Shown here: piece after piece, positions 34,553 through 43,606 of the stretch
How positions within the stretch are numbered: the stretch's first letter is position 1
Layout: each line of letters starts with the position of its first letter
DNA from: an uncultured Bacteroidota bacterium
GTDB taxonomy: Bacteria > Bacteroidota > Bacteroidia > Chitinophagales > Saprospiraceae
DNA length: 45,817 bases
Direction: 5' to 3'
NCBI GenBank assembly: GCA_937872515.1
Contig: CALMSX010000029.1
Location: 1 to 45,817 of the forward strand
Translations under genes and position numbers: made by a program
Notes under the pieces: model-generated
What the model saw: only the letters and a program-made list of their open reading frames with translations
Database searches by the model: none
Told to the model about the DNA's origin: nothing

Positions 34553-36787
34553 ATGTTTAAAAATAATGTCAAACTATCATTATTGGCTATTATTGGGTTC
34601 CTTGTCCTTAACACAAATATAAATGCGCAATCCGGTTGCATCAAAAACTCATTAGAGCAGAGTTATCCAAACTTCACCGCAAGGTTAGGAATCGATCTAT
34701 ATTACCAAAATTTAGGCGCAACCGCAATTTTTACTAATCTTCGAATTACCCATCCTTCGTTGGAAAGACCCGTTTTTCAGTTTATTCATAAGCCATATGG
34801 TGCCACTGCATTTGATACGGTAGTACCCCAACTCGTAAATGGGGTATGGATAAGTGAAAGACTTATTGGTATTACGGATGTGATCATTATCCGCCCCGTC
34901 AACCCGGGCCAGGCTACCATATCTTATCCTATTAGTTTTTATTGCAGTCCTTACTCCAAAGTCTACACCGTGATCTCAGACGAAGGCGTAAAGTCGGATG
35001 TCAATTTTGGTTACACCCACCATAATCTGGAGGGTAGTTTGCGCACCAATGACTCCCTTTCTTTTCCCTGGCATTACCACAGCCAGGCTACGCTGGTAGA
35101 TGGTCCCCCGGGCGCCCAGGCCATGCTCGAAGTGCAAGGCAATGGTAAGTATCAATTTACCGCCAATGCCAAAGGCAAGTATGTTTATGATATTGGTGTA
35201 GTGAGAACTGCCGATAGTGTGCAACTTTATACCAACAGACTTTTTATCACCCTCATTGACAGCCTCGACACCCATGCCCGTTTTGTGGCCAATGCAGACC
35301 ACATAGTGGTGGATTCCTCCGGCTCTGCCACCCTGCCCTGCCTGCTCAATGACCGCAGCTTTGACTTACCTTGTCTTGCAGCCGATGCCAATACAGCTGC
35401 TTTGGTACAGCCACCCAAAAAAGGAAGTGCTGCCTTTGTAGCGGGTCAGCTTCAGTACCTTCGAAATACCGATGCCTTTGGCACCGATACCCTCTACTAC
35501 GCCGTTTGTGCTGCTGCCAACTCGCTTTTATGTGATACCGCCATGGTGGTCATTTCCCTCACATCTCCCTTTGCCAATGGCAGCTGTGTTGCCAATGATG
35601 ATTTTTTGGCCGGTGCTACCCATACCTCTTTACAAGGCAATGTGCTGGCCAATGACGTTTGTAATCCCTTTGCTGGCGCTACTGTAAATGCATATACCAT
35701 CAGTGCTGCTTCCGGCACTTTTACCCTGGCTGCCAATGGTGATTTTACTTTTATGCCATCTTCCTCTTTTTCAGGCCCCGTTCATTTTAGCTACCAGGTA
35801 TGCAGTACCGTCGGCACAGAACAGTTTTGTGATAGCGCCACGCTTTACCTCTTTGTTTTTCCTTCCTTTGCCCTCAAACTCAGGGCTTACCTGGAAGGGG
35901 CCCTCATCAATTCAAATGCTGTCTCAGCCCTGGGCCTGCCTCTCATGAGGGATGAGCTCCGATTCAATCCTTTGACCCAGCTGTCATACCTTCCTAAAAA
36001 AGATCCGTATCGTTTTCCCGTCATATCTGCCAATGGTCTGGTCTATGACCTAAACACCGGCACTCCCGCCTTACGATTCGCAGAAAAAGGGGCAGGGCTG
36101 CTCTCTGACTTTGATTCTATCACCTCTCCTGTGGCGCTGCTCACTACCGGCGACAATGCCATTGTTGACTGGGTTTTTGTGGAGCTGCGAGGCAAGGACG
36201 ATGCCAAAAAAGTCATCTCTACCCGCTCTGCCCTCCTCCAGCGCGATGGCGATATTGTGGACCTCGATGGCCTAAGTGCCCTCCAATTTCCGAATACTCG
36301 CTATGATGCTTATTATGTAGCTGTCAAACACAGAAACCACCTCGGCGTCATGACTGCTTCACCCATTTCTTTTCAGGATCTATCCTCAGTTATCGACTTC
36401 ACCCTGCCCGGCACTCCTACCTTTGACTTTGGCATCACCCCCAATTACAATTACACAGGTCTGGCACAAAACAAGTTTATCATTCCCGGCTACACCTGCC
36501 TGTATGCGGGTGATTTTGATGCCAACGGGGTGATCAAATTTTCCAATCCCGGCGACGATGCCAACACCCTCACCACCGATGTACTTACCTACCCCACCAA
36601 CACCCTATTCGTTTCCAACTACAATGCCGCCTTCGGCTACCTTGCCGGTGATTACAACATGGATGGCAAAGCCAAACTCGATAATCCCAATGACGATCAA
36701 TCCCTGCTGCTAAGCCAGATTTTTCTATACCCTATCAATGTGGGCATTGTACATAATTTTGGGGGTATGATTGAGCAGATGCCTTGA
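34553..36787 (+). CDS. Large surface protein b2, paralogue of b1
   Basis: A 744-residue protein with the same layout as b1: signal peptide (ending near NINAQ), a divergent N-terminal domain sharing only a skeleton (GCIK, FTARLG, PSxERPVFQxIHKP, VPxLVNGxWxSER), then from PVNPGQATISYP on a nearly identical protein with two ANDD-type Ig-like units, the DWVFVELR/SALLQRDGD region and the two Asp-rich loops. The change from divergent to near-identical DNA is abrupt at 34889, and base composition changes from AT-rich to GC-richer at the same place. This suggests gene conversion or exchange of the 5' part. Confidence 0.8.
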   Translation: MFKNNVKLSLLAIIGFLVLNTNINAQSGCIKNSLEQSYPNFTARLGIDLYYQNLGATAIFTNLRITHPSLERPVFQFIHKPYGATAFDTVVPQLVNGVWISERLIGITDVIIIRPVNPGQATISYPISFYCSPYSKVYTVISDEGVKSDVNFGYTHHNLEGSLRTNDSLSFPWHYHSQATLVDGPPGAQAMLEVQGNGKYQFTANAKGKYVYDIGVVRTADSVQLYTNRLFITLIDSLDTHARFVANADHIVVDSSGSATLPCLLNDRSFDLPCLAADANTAALVQPPKKGSAAFVAGQLQYLRNTDAFGTDTLYYAVCAAANSLLCDTAMVVISLTSPFANGSCVANDDFLAGATHTSLQGNVLANDVCNPFAGATVNAYTISAASGTFTLAANGDFTFMPSSSFSGPVHFSYQVCSTVGTEQFCDSATLYLFVFPSFALKLRAYLEGALINSNAVSALGLPLMRDELRFNPLTQLSYLPKKDPYRFPVISANGLVYDLNTGTPALRFAEKGAGLLSDFDSITSPVALLTTGDNAIVDWVFVELRGKDDAKKVISTRSALLQRDGDIVDLDGLSALQFPNTRYDAYYVAVKHRNHLGVMTASPISFQDLSSVIDFTLPGTPTFDFGITPNYNYTGLAQNKFIIPGYTCLYAGDFDANGVIKFSNPGDDANTLTTDVLTYPTNTLFVSNYNAAFGYLAGDYNMDGKAKLDNPNDDQSLLLSQIFLYPINVGIVHNFGGMIEQMP

Positions 36788-36789
36788 TA

Positions 36790-36835
36790 GGGGCGTAGGT
36801 GTGCAAAATATTGCACACCTGCACCCCTTGTTTTT
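36790..36835 (+). terminator. Terminator after b2
   Basis: Identical copy of the hairpin after b1: a 10-base stem, AATA loop and outer GGGG/CCCC, followed by TTGTTTTT. It starts 2 bases beyond the b2 stop codon. Duplicated together with the gene end. Confidence 0.75.
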
Positions 36836-37330
36836 CGTACCTCTGCGACATGCGGTAAGCGCCAAGCGGGATGTGCAGCACCTATCAGTGCAATGGCCTT
36901 GCGCTGAGCGCTCCGCGCCCCGCGCTATACGCCAAACGGGATGTGGTGCCCCTATCAGTGCAATGGCCCTGCACTATGCGCTTTACGCTATGCGCTCCGC
37001 GCTTTATGCCCCCCGCTAAGCGGTAAGCGCCAAACGTGATGTGCAGCACCTATCAGTGCAATGGCCTTGCGCTGAGCGCTCCGCGCCCCGCGCTATACGC
37101 CAAACGGGATGTGGTGCCCCTATCAGTGCAATGGCCCTGCACTATGCGCTTTACGCTATGCGCTCCGCGCTTTATGCCCCCCGCTAAGCGGTAAGCGCCA
37201 AACGTGATATACTGCACCTAATGGTGCATCTGGCCAAGTGCTAAGCGTTGAGCGCAGAGCGGAATGTGTAAGAGGCCTTGCCCTAAGCGCTATACGCTAT
37301 GCGCTCCGCGCCACACGCCATACCCTCCGC
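36836..37330. repeat. GC-rich repeat array C with a perfect 168-base tandem duplication
   Basis: About 495 bases of the same jumbled words as arrays A and B. Two units, 36871-37038 and 37039-37206, appear identical over all 168 bases. The right end (about 37205-37310) resembles the start of array A (CTGCACCTAATGGTGCATCTGGCC, then the GAGCGCAGAGCGGAATGTG segment). An ORF over the array (36771-37019) is spurious. The gap 36788-37394 contains the terminator and this array, no gene. Confidence 0.85.
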
Positions 37331-37394
37331 GAATTTTTAGCAGGATTTGCCAAACTACCAAACACCACAGTGCCCTACTTTTGAAAATAAAAAA

Positions 37395-38804
37395 ATGTAC
37401 CGACACCTTTCCATTTGTCTTGTTTTCTTATTTGTAATCCAAAACACTTTTTGTGTTGCCCAGGTCAATCCTGACCTTCAGGTGGTCCTCGATAAAACGC
37501 TGGATAGTATGCGCATTCGCATTAAATCAGCGGCACTGAGTGGGGGTATGGTCTTGCCAGATGGCAATGTGTGGACTTCTGCTTCGGGTATGGCTTCTCA
37601 AAACCCGGTTACACAGGCGCGGCCTGATCAACTGCTGCTCATAGGCAGTGTGACCAAAACCATCATCTCTGCGGCCATCCTCAACCTGGCACAGAATGGT
37701 CAACTGGCACTCAATGATAAAATTTCTAAATGGATTGAGCCCCTGCCCCACATCGATACCAATATCACCATCACCCATCTGCTCAGACACCAAAGTGGTA
37801 TATATGACATCCTGGAAAGTCAGGGGCTCAACGTAGAAATGATCACCCATCAGGATGTGGTCTTTTCGCCATGGGACATTATTACCCGGTACCTTCAGGC
37901 TCCTCTTTTTACTCCGGGTGCGAAATGGTCTTATTCCAATACCAACTATTTTTTATTGGGCATCATCATTGAAAAAATTACGGGTCAGACCTACTATCAA
38001 TACATAAGGTCTGAGTTTTTGGATGCCCATCAATTGACTTCCTTTGCCATTCCGGCCTTTGAAAACATGGAGGGAGAGGTGTGTCACGTGTGGCTGGATC
38101 TCAATGGAGATCAGCTTACAGAGGATGCGCACGACTTTTATAGCAATTACATTGCCCTCAATTCTGTGGCTGGGGCTGCGGGTGGATACTATGCCAATTC
38201 ATCCGATCTGGCCAGATGGATTTACAAGTTTATGAGAGGGGAAATCGTAAATGCTGCCTGGGTGGCAGAAGCCCAAAAAACGGTCTATGCATCCGGTGTC
38301 CCTAATGGCACCTACGGCCTGGGCCTGATGAAAAAATCATTCCTGGGCTACACCGGATATGGCCATGGCGGCGATTTGGGCTATTCGGCCAGTGCATGGT
38401 ATTTTCCTGAAAAAGAAGTAAGCATTGCCGTTCTCAACAATGACGCTAAAAATATTTCATGGAACCTGGTACCCGTTGTACAAGCCCTCTTAAAAACTTA
38501 CAATACCTGGGCAGCTACCACATCTACTGTTGATGACAACGATGCTGCTCAGCTGAGGCTCTACCCCAATCCGGCTCAGGCTGAGATTACCCTCGACCTG
38601 GCTGATGGGTTGAAAAAGGCCAACCGTGAAATCAGCATCTGTGATAGTCGAGGTCAGATTTTCTGGCAATCATCCCCGAAAAAAAACAATATGGCAACAG
38701 ACAAGCTCACCATTGATGTAAGCCATCTTCCGGCAGGTCAATATTATATATGGATGCACCAGACCGGCTTTCAAAAACCTGTAAAAAGTTTTATAAAATC
38801 ATAA
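37395..38804 (+). CDS. Serine hydrolase (class C beta-lactamase fold) with T9SS domain
   Basis: A 469-residue secreted protein from the ATG at 37395; the frame opens at 37347. The signal peptide ends near FCVAQ. The penicillin-binding/S12 catalytic triad motifs are complete: SVTK (Ser85, Lys88), YSN (180-182) and HGG (324-326) in place of KTG. This class covers esterases, D-aminopeptidases and D,D-carboxypeptidases, so beta-lactam hydrolysis should not be assumed. A type A sorting domain begins at LRLYPNPAQAEI (about 388), so the enzyme is likely on the cell surface. A tiny membrane protein gene follows after 2 bases. Confidence 0.9.
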   Translation: MYRHLSICLVFLFVIQNTFCVAQVNPDLQVVLDKTLDSMRIRIKSAALSGGMVLPDGNVWTSASGMASQNPVTQARPDQLLLIGSVTKTIISAAILNLAQNGQLALNDKISKWIEPLPHIDTNITITHLLRHQSGIYDILESQGLNVEMITHQDVVFSPWDIITRYLQAPLFTPGAKWSYSNTNYFLLGIIIEKITGQTYYQYIRSEFLDAHQLTSFAIPAFENMEGEVCHVWLDLNGDQLTEDAHDFYSNYIALNSVAGAAGGYYANSSDLARWIYKFMRGEIVNAAWVAEAQKTVYASGVPNGTYGLGLMKKSFLGYTGYGHGGDLGYSASAWYFPEKEVSIAVLNNDAKNISWNLVPVVQALLKTYNTWAATTSTVDDNDAAQLRLYPNPAQAEITLDLADGLKKANREISICDSRGQIFWQSSPKKNNMATDKLTIDVSHLPAGQYYIWMHQTGFQKPVKSFIKS

Positions 38805-38806
38805 CC

Positions 38807-38935
38807 ATGAATATCAACAAATCAAATGTAATCAAATACTGGTACCTCTCACTGCCTTCCTTTGTCATTGCCGTAGCGGGCTTGTATTGCCTTGGCTTCC
38901 ATTTTGGCCAATGGCTCTACACCGCCAATCATTGA
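38807..38935 (+). CDS. 42-residue membrane protein
   Basis: A short gene two bases after the serine hydrolase stop. The product, starting MNINKSNVIKYWYLSLPSF, has one hydrophobic helix (about 12-35, ending GLYCLGFHFGQWLYTANH) with a short basic N-terminus, as in single-pass inner-membrane miniproteins. Its tight spacing suggests translation coupled with the serine hydrolase. Function unknown. Confidence 0.5.
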   Translation: MNINKSNVIKYWYLSLPSFVIAVAGLYCLGFHFGQWLYTANH

Positions 38936-39020
38936 TGTATTTTGTCGTGAAAAAGTCATGAAATGAATTGGGCGAGGAAATCCAGCTTAACTGCATTAGT
39001 TTTGGTAACAAATCCTATGT

Positions 39021-39911
39021 ATGTTGAATGTTTTTCATGCCCAATCGCTTCATGCAAAGCCATTGCCTAGAAGAAGTAACCTGGTCAATTATTCTTTGTT
39101 CAAAACACTCGACTCATGGATTGATTTCAGAAGTTTTTCCATCAAATATGTATGCAGCGGCATGGAAAAATATACCGTCAATCAAAATACCTATGAAGTA
39201 AAATCAGGTCAATACATTCTGGCCAACGAACATGCCAGCGGTAAGGTGGAAATAGAAAGCAACGAATGGGTAAGAGGTATTTGTATTGACATCTCGCCTG
39301 AACTACTGGCCGAAGCCCTCGCTTCTCAATTGAGACCCGACACCCTTTGTCCAGATCTCAACCTGGATCGTTTTTTTAACTCTCCCGACTTTCTGGATAA
39401 TCTATACAGCGCCCAACAAACTGCGGTTGGCCAATTGCTGACTCGGCTGGATGCCTCCCTCTCTTCTGGAGCCATTTGTCCGAATGCCATACCTCAAAAC
39501 CTGTATTATGACTTGGCTACGGCCCTGGTACAAGATCATATACCCATTTATTTATCTCTGCAAAAAATTCCTTCTGTCAAATGGCAAACTTCTAAAATAC
39601 TATACAAAAAAGTATCTGAAGCCAAAGCTGTGATAGAACACCAGACCCATGAGGCCATCGATGTAGCGCAACTGGCCTTGTATGTACAAATGTCGCCCTA
39701 TCACTTTCACCGCATATTTCAAAAAACATTCAACATCAGTCCTTATCACTATTCGCTGAAAGTGCGCTTGAACCATGCCATGACTTTGATGGCTCACCAA
39801 AAATACAGCATCACCGAGGCAGCCATGGCTACGGGTTTTTCAGATATATCATCGTTTAGTAAAACCTATAAAAAACACTTTGGCACATCGCCTAGTCAGC
39901 TGGTTTTGTAA
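39021..39911 (+). CDS. AraC-family transcriptional regulator
   Basis: A 296-residue regulator. The C-terminal ~100 residues carry two helix-turn-helix motifs, with the first in IDVAQLALYVQMSPYHFHRIFQKTF and the second in YSITEAAMATGFSDISSFSKTYKKHFGTSPSQL, which is the AraC signature. The N-terminal part has a cupin-like region (VCSGMEKYTVNQNTYEVKSGQYILANEHASGKVEIESNE), usually the ligand-binding part. Target genes are unknown; the nearest candidates are the serine hydrolase and miniprotein genes upstream. A TAGTTTTG element at 38997-39004 could be its -7 box. Confidence 0.88.
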   Translation: MLNVFHAQSLHAKPLPRRSNLVNYSLFKTLDSWIDFRSFSIKYVCSGMEKYTVNQNTYEVKSGQYILANEHASGKVEIESNEWVRGICIDISPELLAEALASQLRPDTLCPDLNLDRFFNSPDFLDNLYSAQQTAVGQLLTRLDASLSSGAICPNAIPQNLYYDLATALVQDHIPIYLSLQKIPSVKWQTSKILYKKVSEAKAVIEHQTHEAIDVAQLALYVQMSPYHFHRIFQKTFNISPYHYSLKVRLNHAMTLMAHQKYSITEAAMATGFSDISSFSKTYKKHFGTSPSQLVL

Positions 39912-39926
39912 ATCATAACGATTTAC

Positions 39927-40421
39927 TTATCCTATTTTAAAAGTATACGTAATTACCCCGGGTTTGGGTGCTGATGGCTTTGGTTCTGAATGTTTTTCCG
40001 AATTCGATATCACCTGATATACAATTTGAGAGGGGTTTGATACCGGCTGTGGTGCAGAAGCCACAGTTGTATGTGGCTTAAAATGAATCTGGATATCTTT
40101 GTGAAACATCACTTTCAGTTTGCGCGGCGTCTTGGGTACTTCAAATTTCAACAGTCGTACCACCCTCAGGGCCTCTTCGTCAAATACCTGACCCAAACTT
40201 TTGATGACCCGGGCATCTACAACATTACCGTGGTGATCAATATCGTATTTCACAATCACCGTACCTTCGATTGGAATCTCTGCTTCTTTGGGATACACCA
40301 GCTGGGATTGTACAAAAGCACTCATCGCCTGGTTACCTCCCTTGTAAAATGGCTTTTTGATAAAACTATCTTCCTTCCTTTCCTTTTTCAAGACCTTTGA
40401 TTTTGTGCAAAAATAATACAA
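39927..40421 (-). CDS. TonB C-terminal domain protein without a membrane anchor
   Basis: A 164-residue protein. The TonB C-terminal fold is recognisable from about residue 30: MSAFVQSQLVYPKEAEIPIEGTVIVKYDIDHHGNVVDARVIKSLGQVFDEEALRVVRLL. This matches energy transducers that link the proton motive force to outer membrane receptors. But the N-terminus (KSKVLKKERKEDSF) has no membrane segment or signal peptide, so it cannot act as a classical TonB unless the start is elsewhere. A Pro/Ser-rich tail ends in ITYTFKIG. It may be a cytoplasmic remnant or a signalling adaptor. Confidence 0.65.
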   Translation of the reverse strand: MYYFCTKSKVLKKERKEDSFIKKPFYKGGNQAMSAFVQSQLVYPKEAEIPIEGTVIVKYDIDHHGNVVDARVIKSLGQVFDEEALRVVRLLKFEVPKTPRKLKVMFHKDIQIHFKPHTTVASAPQPVSNPSQIVYQVISNSEKHSEPKPSAPKPGVITYTFKIG

Positions 40422-40791
40422 TTAAACCAGCATCTGTTAGTGAACGATGTTGACAATGCTGTAATGGCAACCTTGGATCATCATTTTATAAAATTTCAAA
40501 CTACCCTAAATTTCCTTTTGCATGCCAAGACTAAATTTCAAAACAAAGCCTCATTGATTCAAAAAGATTCAAGACCCTTGCTTGGCAGCATACCCCTCAG
40601 CAGTTTCTTCAAGACTGAGTGTCTTGATATACGGTAGTAATCAACTGAGCAAAATTGTATCATTCAGGAAAAACATCAATATACCCCGTCCAGCGGAACG
40701 TTTGGCATTTTTTCTCTTGCTCACAACCAAACAAGCTGCGCTTTACAAACCCACTTTTGAACCTTTTTGCCCTTTGTTACATTATTTATTT
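40422..40791. other. Intergenic region without a convincing gene
   Basis: This 370-base gap separates the divergent TonB-domain and TlpA-like genes. The open frames across it (including a 5' extension of the TlpA-like frame and a 65-codon ORF at 40440) lack protein-like features. CAAGAC and GTCTTG at about 40610-40626 can form a six-base stem. No clear -33/-7 promoter pair was found. Confidence 0.4.
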
Positions 40792-41301
40792 ATGCAGTCT
40801 TCCCTAAAAAAACCGCTTGTTGTACTTGGGCTAATTTTGCTCTTTTTTGTGGGTAAACACTTTTACCTGGCACCCAAATTCAGCGATGGAGAAAATGTGC
40901 CCACTTTTTCCGCAAACCTGCCTGATGGCACTTCGTTTGAATTGACCTCTCTAAAAGGAAAATATGTACTGCTCCAGTTTTGGGGTTCGTGGTGCGGTCC
41001 GTGCCGTCGTGAAAATCCGGAGTTGGTGCAATTGTACCAGGATTTGCATGCCCAAAATTTTGAAATCGTTAGCATCGGTCTCGAAAAAAACAGTCAATCC
41101 TGGCAAAAGGCCATAACCAATGATGGGCTCATCTGGCCTTACCACATTTTGCAACAAGGCGGTTTTGACAGTCCGATCGCCACCCTGTATGCTGTCAAAC
41201 AAATTCCTACCCTCTATTTACTGGGCCCCGACCAAAGGGTAATTCTCACCAATCCTACGCCAATAGAGGTAAAGAATTACATCCAAAACCGCTCTTTATA
41301 G
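40792..41301 (+). CDS. TlpA-like thiol-disulfide protein, membrane-anchored
   Basis: A 169-residue thioredoxin-fold protein from the ATG at 40792 (MQSSLKKPLVVLGL); the frame opens at 40582 with no plausible protein. An N-terminal helix (residues 8-18) serves as signal anchor. The redox motif WCGPC is in LLQFWGSWCGPCRRENPELVQLY, in a TlpA/ResA/AhpC-TSA-like domain (EGKYVLL-type strand, SIGLEKNSQSWQKAI, IPTLYLLGPDQRV with the cis-proline). It likely reduces envelope disulfides, for example during cytochrome maturation, with the specific partner unknown. Confidence 0.85.
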   Translation: MQSSLKKPLVVLGLILLFFVGKHFYLAPKFSDGENVPTFSANLPDGTSFELTSLKGKYVLLQFWGSWCGPCRRENPELVQLYQDLHAQNFEIVSIGLEKNSQSWQKAITNDGLIWPYHILQQGGFDSPIATLYAVKQIPTLYLLGPDQRVILTNPTPIEVKNYIQNRSL

Positions 41302-41367
41302 CCGCTATTATGCCATTTTTTCGGTTCTTTGTGGTCAAAATATGCCAATTTGACCCAATTTGATGTT

Positions 41368-41382
41368 TGGCAGGCATATTGA
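41368..41382 (+). promoter_or_regulatory. Possible sigma-54-like element before grpE
   Basis: TGGCAGGCATATTGA fits the -24/-12 layout TGGCACG-N4-TTGC with GG and TTG in the right spacing, except that the last C is A. It lies 34 bases before the grpE start. TGCCAA (41343) and TTGGCA (41367) also form an inverted repeat. No CIRCE element (TTAGCACTC-N9-GAGTGCTAA) is present. Evidence is weak. Confidence 0.3.
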
Positions 41383-41415
41383 GGAGGATAATAGACGTAT
41401 AAAAACAAGAAAAAT

Positions 41416-41979
41416 ATGACCGAAGAATCTCTTCACAATGACAATGAGTTGATGGAAAACGAGGGCAGTGCTGTGCAAAACCCTGAAATAACAGATGAGG
41501 CGGCTTTTTTTACAGAAACCGCTTCTGATTCTGATGTGGTCAAATTAAAGGCCGACCTCGAAGAAGCCAGGGACAAGTACCTGAGGCTTTTTGCCGAATT
41601 TGACAATTTTAAAAAACGCACCATGAAGGAGCGTTTGGACCTCATCCGTACCGCCGCTCAGGATACCTTACAGGCCTTGTTGCCCGTTCTGGACGACTTC
41701 GATCGTGCAAAAAAAGCAGCTGAAATGCCGGGTTCTACGGAGGTCTTTTCTGATGGGGTAAACCTCGTTTACAGCAAATTGGCCAATACCCTGGAAGCAC
41801 GTGGTCTGAAAGAAATGACCAGTACAGGGGAACCCTTCGATCCTGAAAAACACGAAGCCATTACCGAAATCCCAGCCTCGGCCGAAAATCTGGTTGGCAA
41901 GGTGGTTGATACGGTAGAAAAAGGATATTACCTACATGACAAGATCATTCGTTACGCCAAAGTAGTGGTCGGAAAATAA
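41416..41979 (+). CDS. grpE: Nucleotide exchange factor GrpE
   Basis: A 187-residue cochaperone that releases ADP from DnaK. An acidic disordered N-terminus leads into a long coiled coil (about 43-95, with [55 protein letters not shown]), followed by the beta domain with [43 protein letters not shown]. It functions as a dimer. dnaJ follows after 5 bases, and gldH overlaps dnaJ, so the three form one operon. dnaK is not in the window. Confidence 0.97.
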   Translation: MTEESLHNDNELMENEGSAVQNPEITDEAAFFTETASDSDVVKLKADLEEARDKYLRLFAEFDNFKKRTMKERLDLIRTAAQDTLQALLPVLDDFDRAKKAAEMPGSTEVFSDGVNLVYSKLANTLEARGLKEMTSTGEPFDPEKHEAITEIPASAENLVGKVVDTVEKGYYLHDKIIRYAKVVVGK

Positions 41980-41984
41980 AAGAC

Positions 41985-43145
41985 ATGACAAAAAGAGATT
42001 ATTACGAAATCCTGGAGGTTCCCAAAAATGCAGAAGCGGATGCCATCAAAAAGGCTTACCGCAAGGTGGCCATGAAGTACCACCCGGACAGAAATCCGGG
42101 AGACAAGGCGGCGGAAGACAAGTTTAAGGAAGCAGCTGAGGCTTATGAAGTACTTAGCGATGCCGACAAAAGAGCCAGGTACGACCGCTACGGCCACGAT
42201 GCCGTTTCCGGCAATGCCAGAGGAGGATTTCAAGGGGGCAACATGAACATGGATGATATCTTCTCTCAGTTCGGAGATATCTTTGGTGATGACGGCGGAC
42301 CTTTCTCTAGTTTTTTTGGTGGAGGGGGTGGCCCAAGAACCGGACAAACGGGTCAAAAAGGTACCAATCTACGCATCAAGGTAGCCCTTACCCTCGAAGA
42401 AATTGCAACTGGCGTCAATAAAAAAATCAAGGTCAAAAAGCAGGTAAAATGCCATAACTGTGCGGGTACAGGTGCCAAAGATGCCAACTCGGTAAAAACC
42501 TGTGGCACCTGCCAGGGCTCAGGTTATGTAAGACAGGTAAGAAATACTTTTTTGGGTCAAATGCAGACCACAGCGGTGTGCCCCACTTGTCACGGTGCCG
42601 GTAAATCAGTAACCGCTACCTGCCATGTATGTAAAGGTGAAGGGGTAACCCACGATGCAGAAACCATCGACATCGATATACCTGCAGGAGTTGAAGGAGG
42701 TATGCAACTATCAATGCGCGGCAAGGGCAATGCCGGTAAAAGTGGTGGCCCGGCCGGCGATCTGCTTATCACCATCGAAGAACAAGCCCACGACCATTTC
42801 ACACGCGATGGTATGAACATCATCCACGATTGTTACATCAATTTTGCAGATGCGGCCCTGGGCACCTCTGTGGAAGTACCTACACTGGACGGCAGGGTAA
42901 AGGTGAAGATCCCCGCTGCAACCCAGGCTGGTAAAATATTGCGACTTAAAGGCAAGGGACTTCCTTCTGTACAGGAATACGGCAGGGGCGATCAGTTGAT
43001 CAACATCAATATCTGGACCCCAAAAGATCTCACCGCAGAAGAGAAAGCCATCCTCGAAAAATTGCGACATGCACCTAACTTCCAACCCAATCCAACAAAG
43101 GAAGACAAGGGCTTTTTCGAGCGAATGAAAGAAATGTTTCAATGA
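41985..43145 (+). CDS. dnaJ: Chaperone protein DnaJ
   Basis: A 386-residue type I Hsp40. The J domain has the HPD motif at 33-35 ([10 protein letters not shown]), followed by a Gly/Phe-rich linker (about 76-120). The zinc-finger region contains all four CxxCxGxG motifs ([32 protein letters not shown]) at about 160-225. The C-terminal substrate-binding domains follow ([23 protein letters not shown]). It stimulates DnaK ATPase and presents unfolded proteins. It overlaps the start of gldH by 4 bases. Confidence 0.98.
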   Translation: MTKRDYYEILEVPKNAEADAIKKAYRKVAMKYHPDRNPGDKAAEDKFKEAAEAYEVLSDADKRARYDRYGHDAVSGNARGGFQGGNMNMDDIFSQFGDIFGDDGGPFSSFFGGGGGPRTGQTGQKGTNLRIKVALTLEEIATGVNKKIKVKKQVKCHNCAGTGAKDANSVKTCGTCQGSGYVRQVRNTFLGQMQTTAVCPTCHGAGKSVTATCHVCKGEGVTHDAETIDIDIPAGVEGGMQLSMRGKGNAGKSGGPAGDLLITIEEQAHDHFTRDGMNIIHDCYINFADAALGTSVEVPTLDGRVKVKIPAATQAGKILRLKGKGLPSVQEYGRGDQLININIWTPKDLTAEEKAILEKLRHAPNFQPNPTKEDKGFFERMKEMFQ

Positions 43146-43606
43146 GAACGGCCCTGATATTAATTATTCTGGCCGTAGGTCTCTCAGCCTGCCATTCAGA
43201 TACCCTCTTTGAGGAAAAAATCAATTTGCCGGTGGTCGGATGGAGCGTGGCAGACAGCGTAAAATATCAGGTAGCCATCGAAGACACTACCCAAAATTAT
43301 GACATGGTCTTGCGCGTTGATGCGTTAGATTCATACCGGTACCAAAACCTGTATGTTATGATCAACACCCTCTTTCCGGATGGGAAGCTGGAAAAGGATG
43401 TTGTATCACTGGAAGTGAGCACCCCTGGCGGTGAGTGGCATGGAAAATGCAGTGCCGATCACTGTGCAGTACCCATTTTGATACAGGAAAATTTTAGATT
43501 CCCCAAAAAGGGCAATTACACCATTACCGTGGCCCAACATTCTCGTCTGGATACCATAAAAGGCATTGAAGCCCTTCAATTGAGCATCGCAAAAGTTGAG
43601 AATTAA
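43142..43606 (+). CDS. gldH: Gliding motility lipoprotein GldH
   Basis: A 154-residue lipoprotein with signal peptide and lipobox LSAC (Cys17). The GldH family pattern is visible: [40 protein letters not shown], then [36 protein letters not shown]. In Flavobacterium johnsoniae GldH is needed for gliding and for T9SS function, which agrees with the many sorting domains in this window. The ATG overlaps the dnaJ stop by 4 bases, so it is translationally coupled to the chaperone operon. Confidence 0.88.
   Translation: MRTALILIILAVGLSACHSDTLFEEKINLPVVGWSVADSVKYQVAIEDTTQNYDMVLRVDALDSYRYQNLYVMINTLFPDGKLEKDVVSLEVSTPGGEWHGKCSADHCAVPILIQENFRFPKKGNYTITVAQHSRLDTIKGIEALQLSIAKVEN

Noticed and set aside
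27659..36787. Diversity-generating retroelement as source of the variable b N-termini
   Set aside because: No reverse transcriptase gene or adenine-substituted template repeat is visible; divergence extends over whole genes and all base types.
36771..37019. 82-codon ORF over array C
   Set aside because: It is made of the repeat words of the array and overlaps the b2 end and its terminator; the sequence is not protein-like.
37395..38804. Beta-lactam resistance gene
   Set aside because: The SxxK/YSN/HGG set and T9SS domain are typical of S12-type esterases and peptidases; nothing specific to beta-lactamases was seen.
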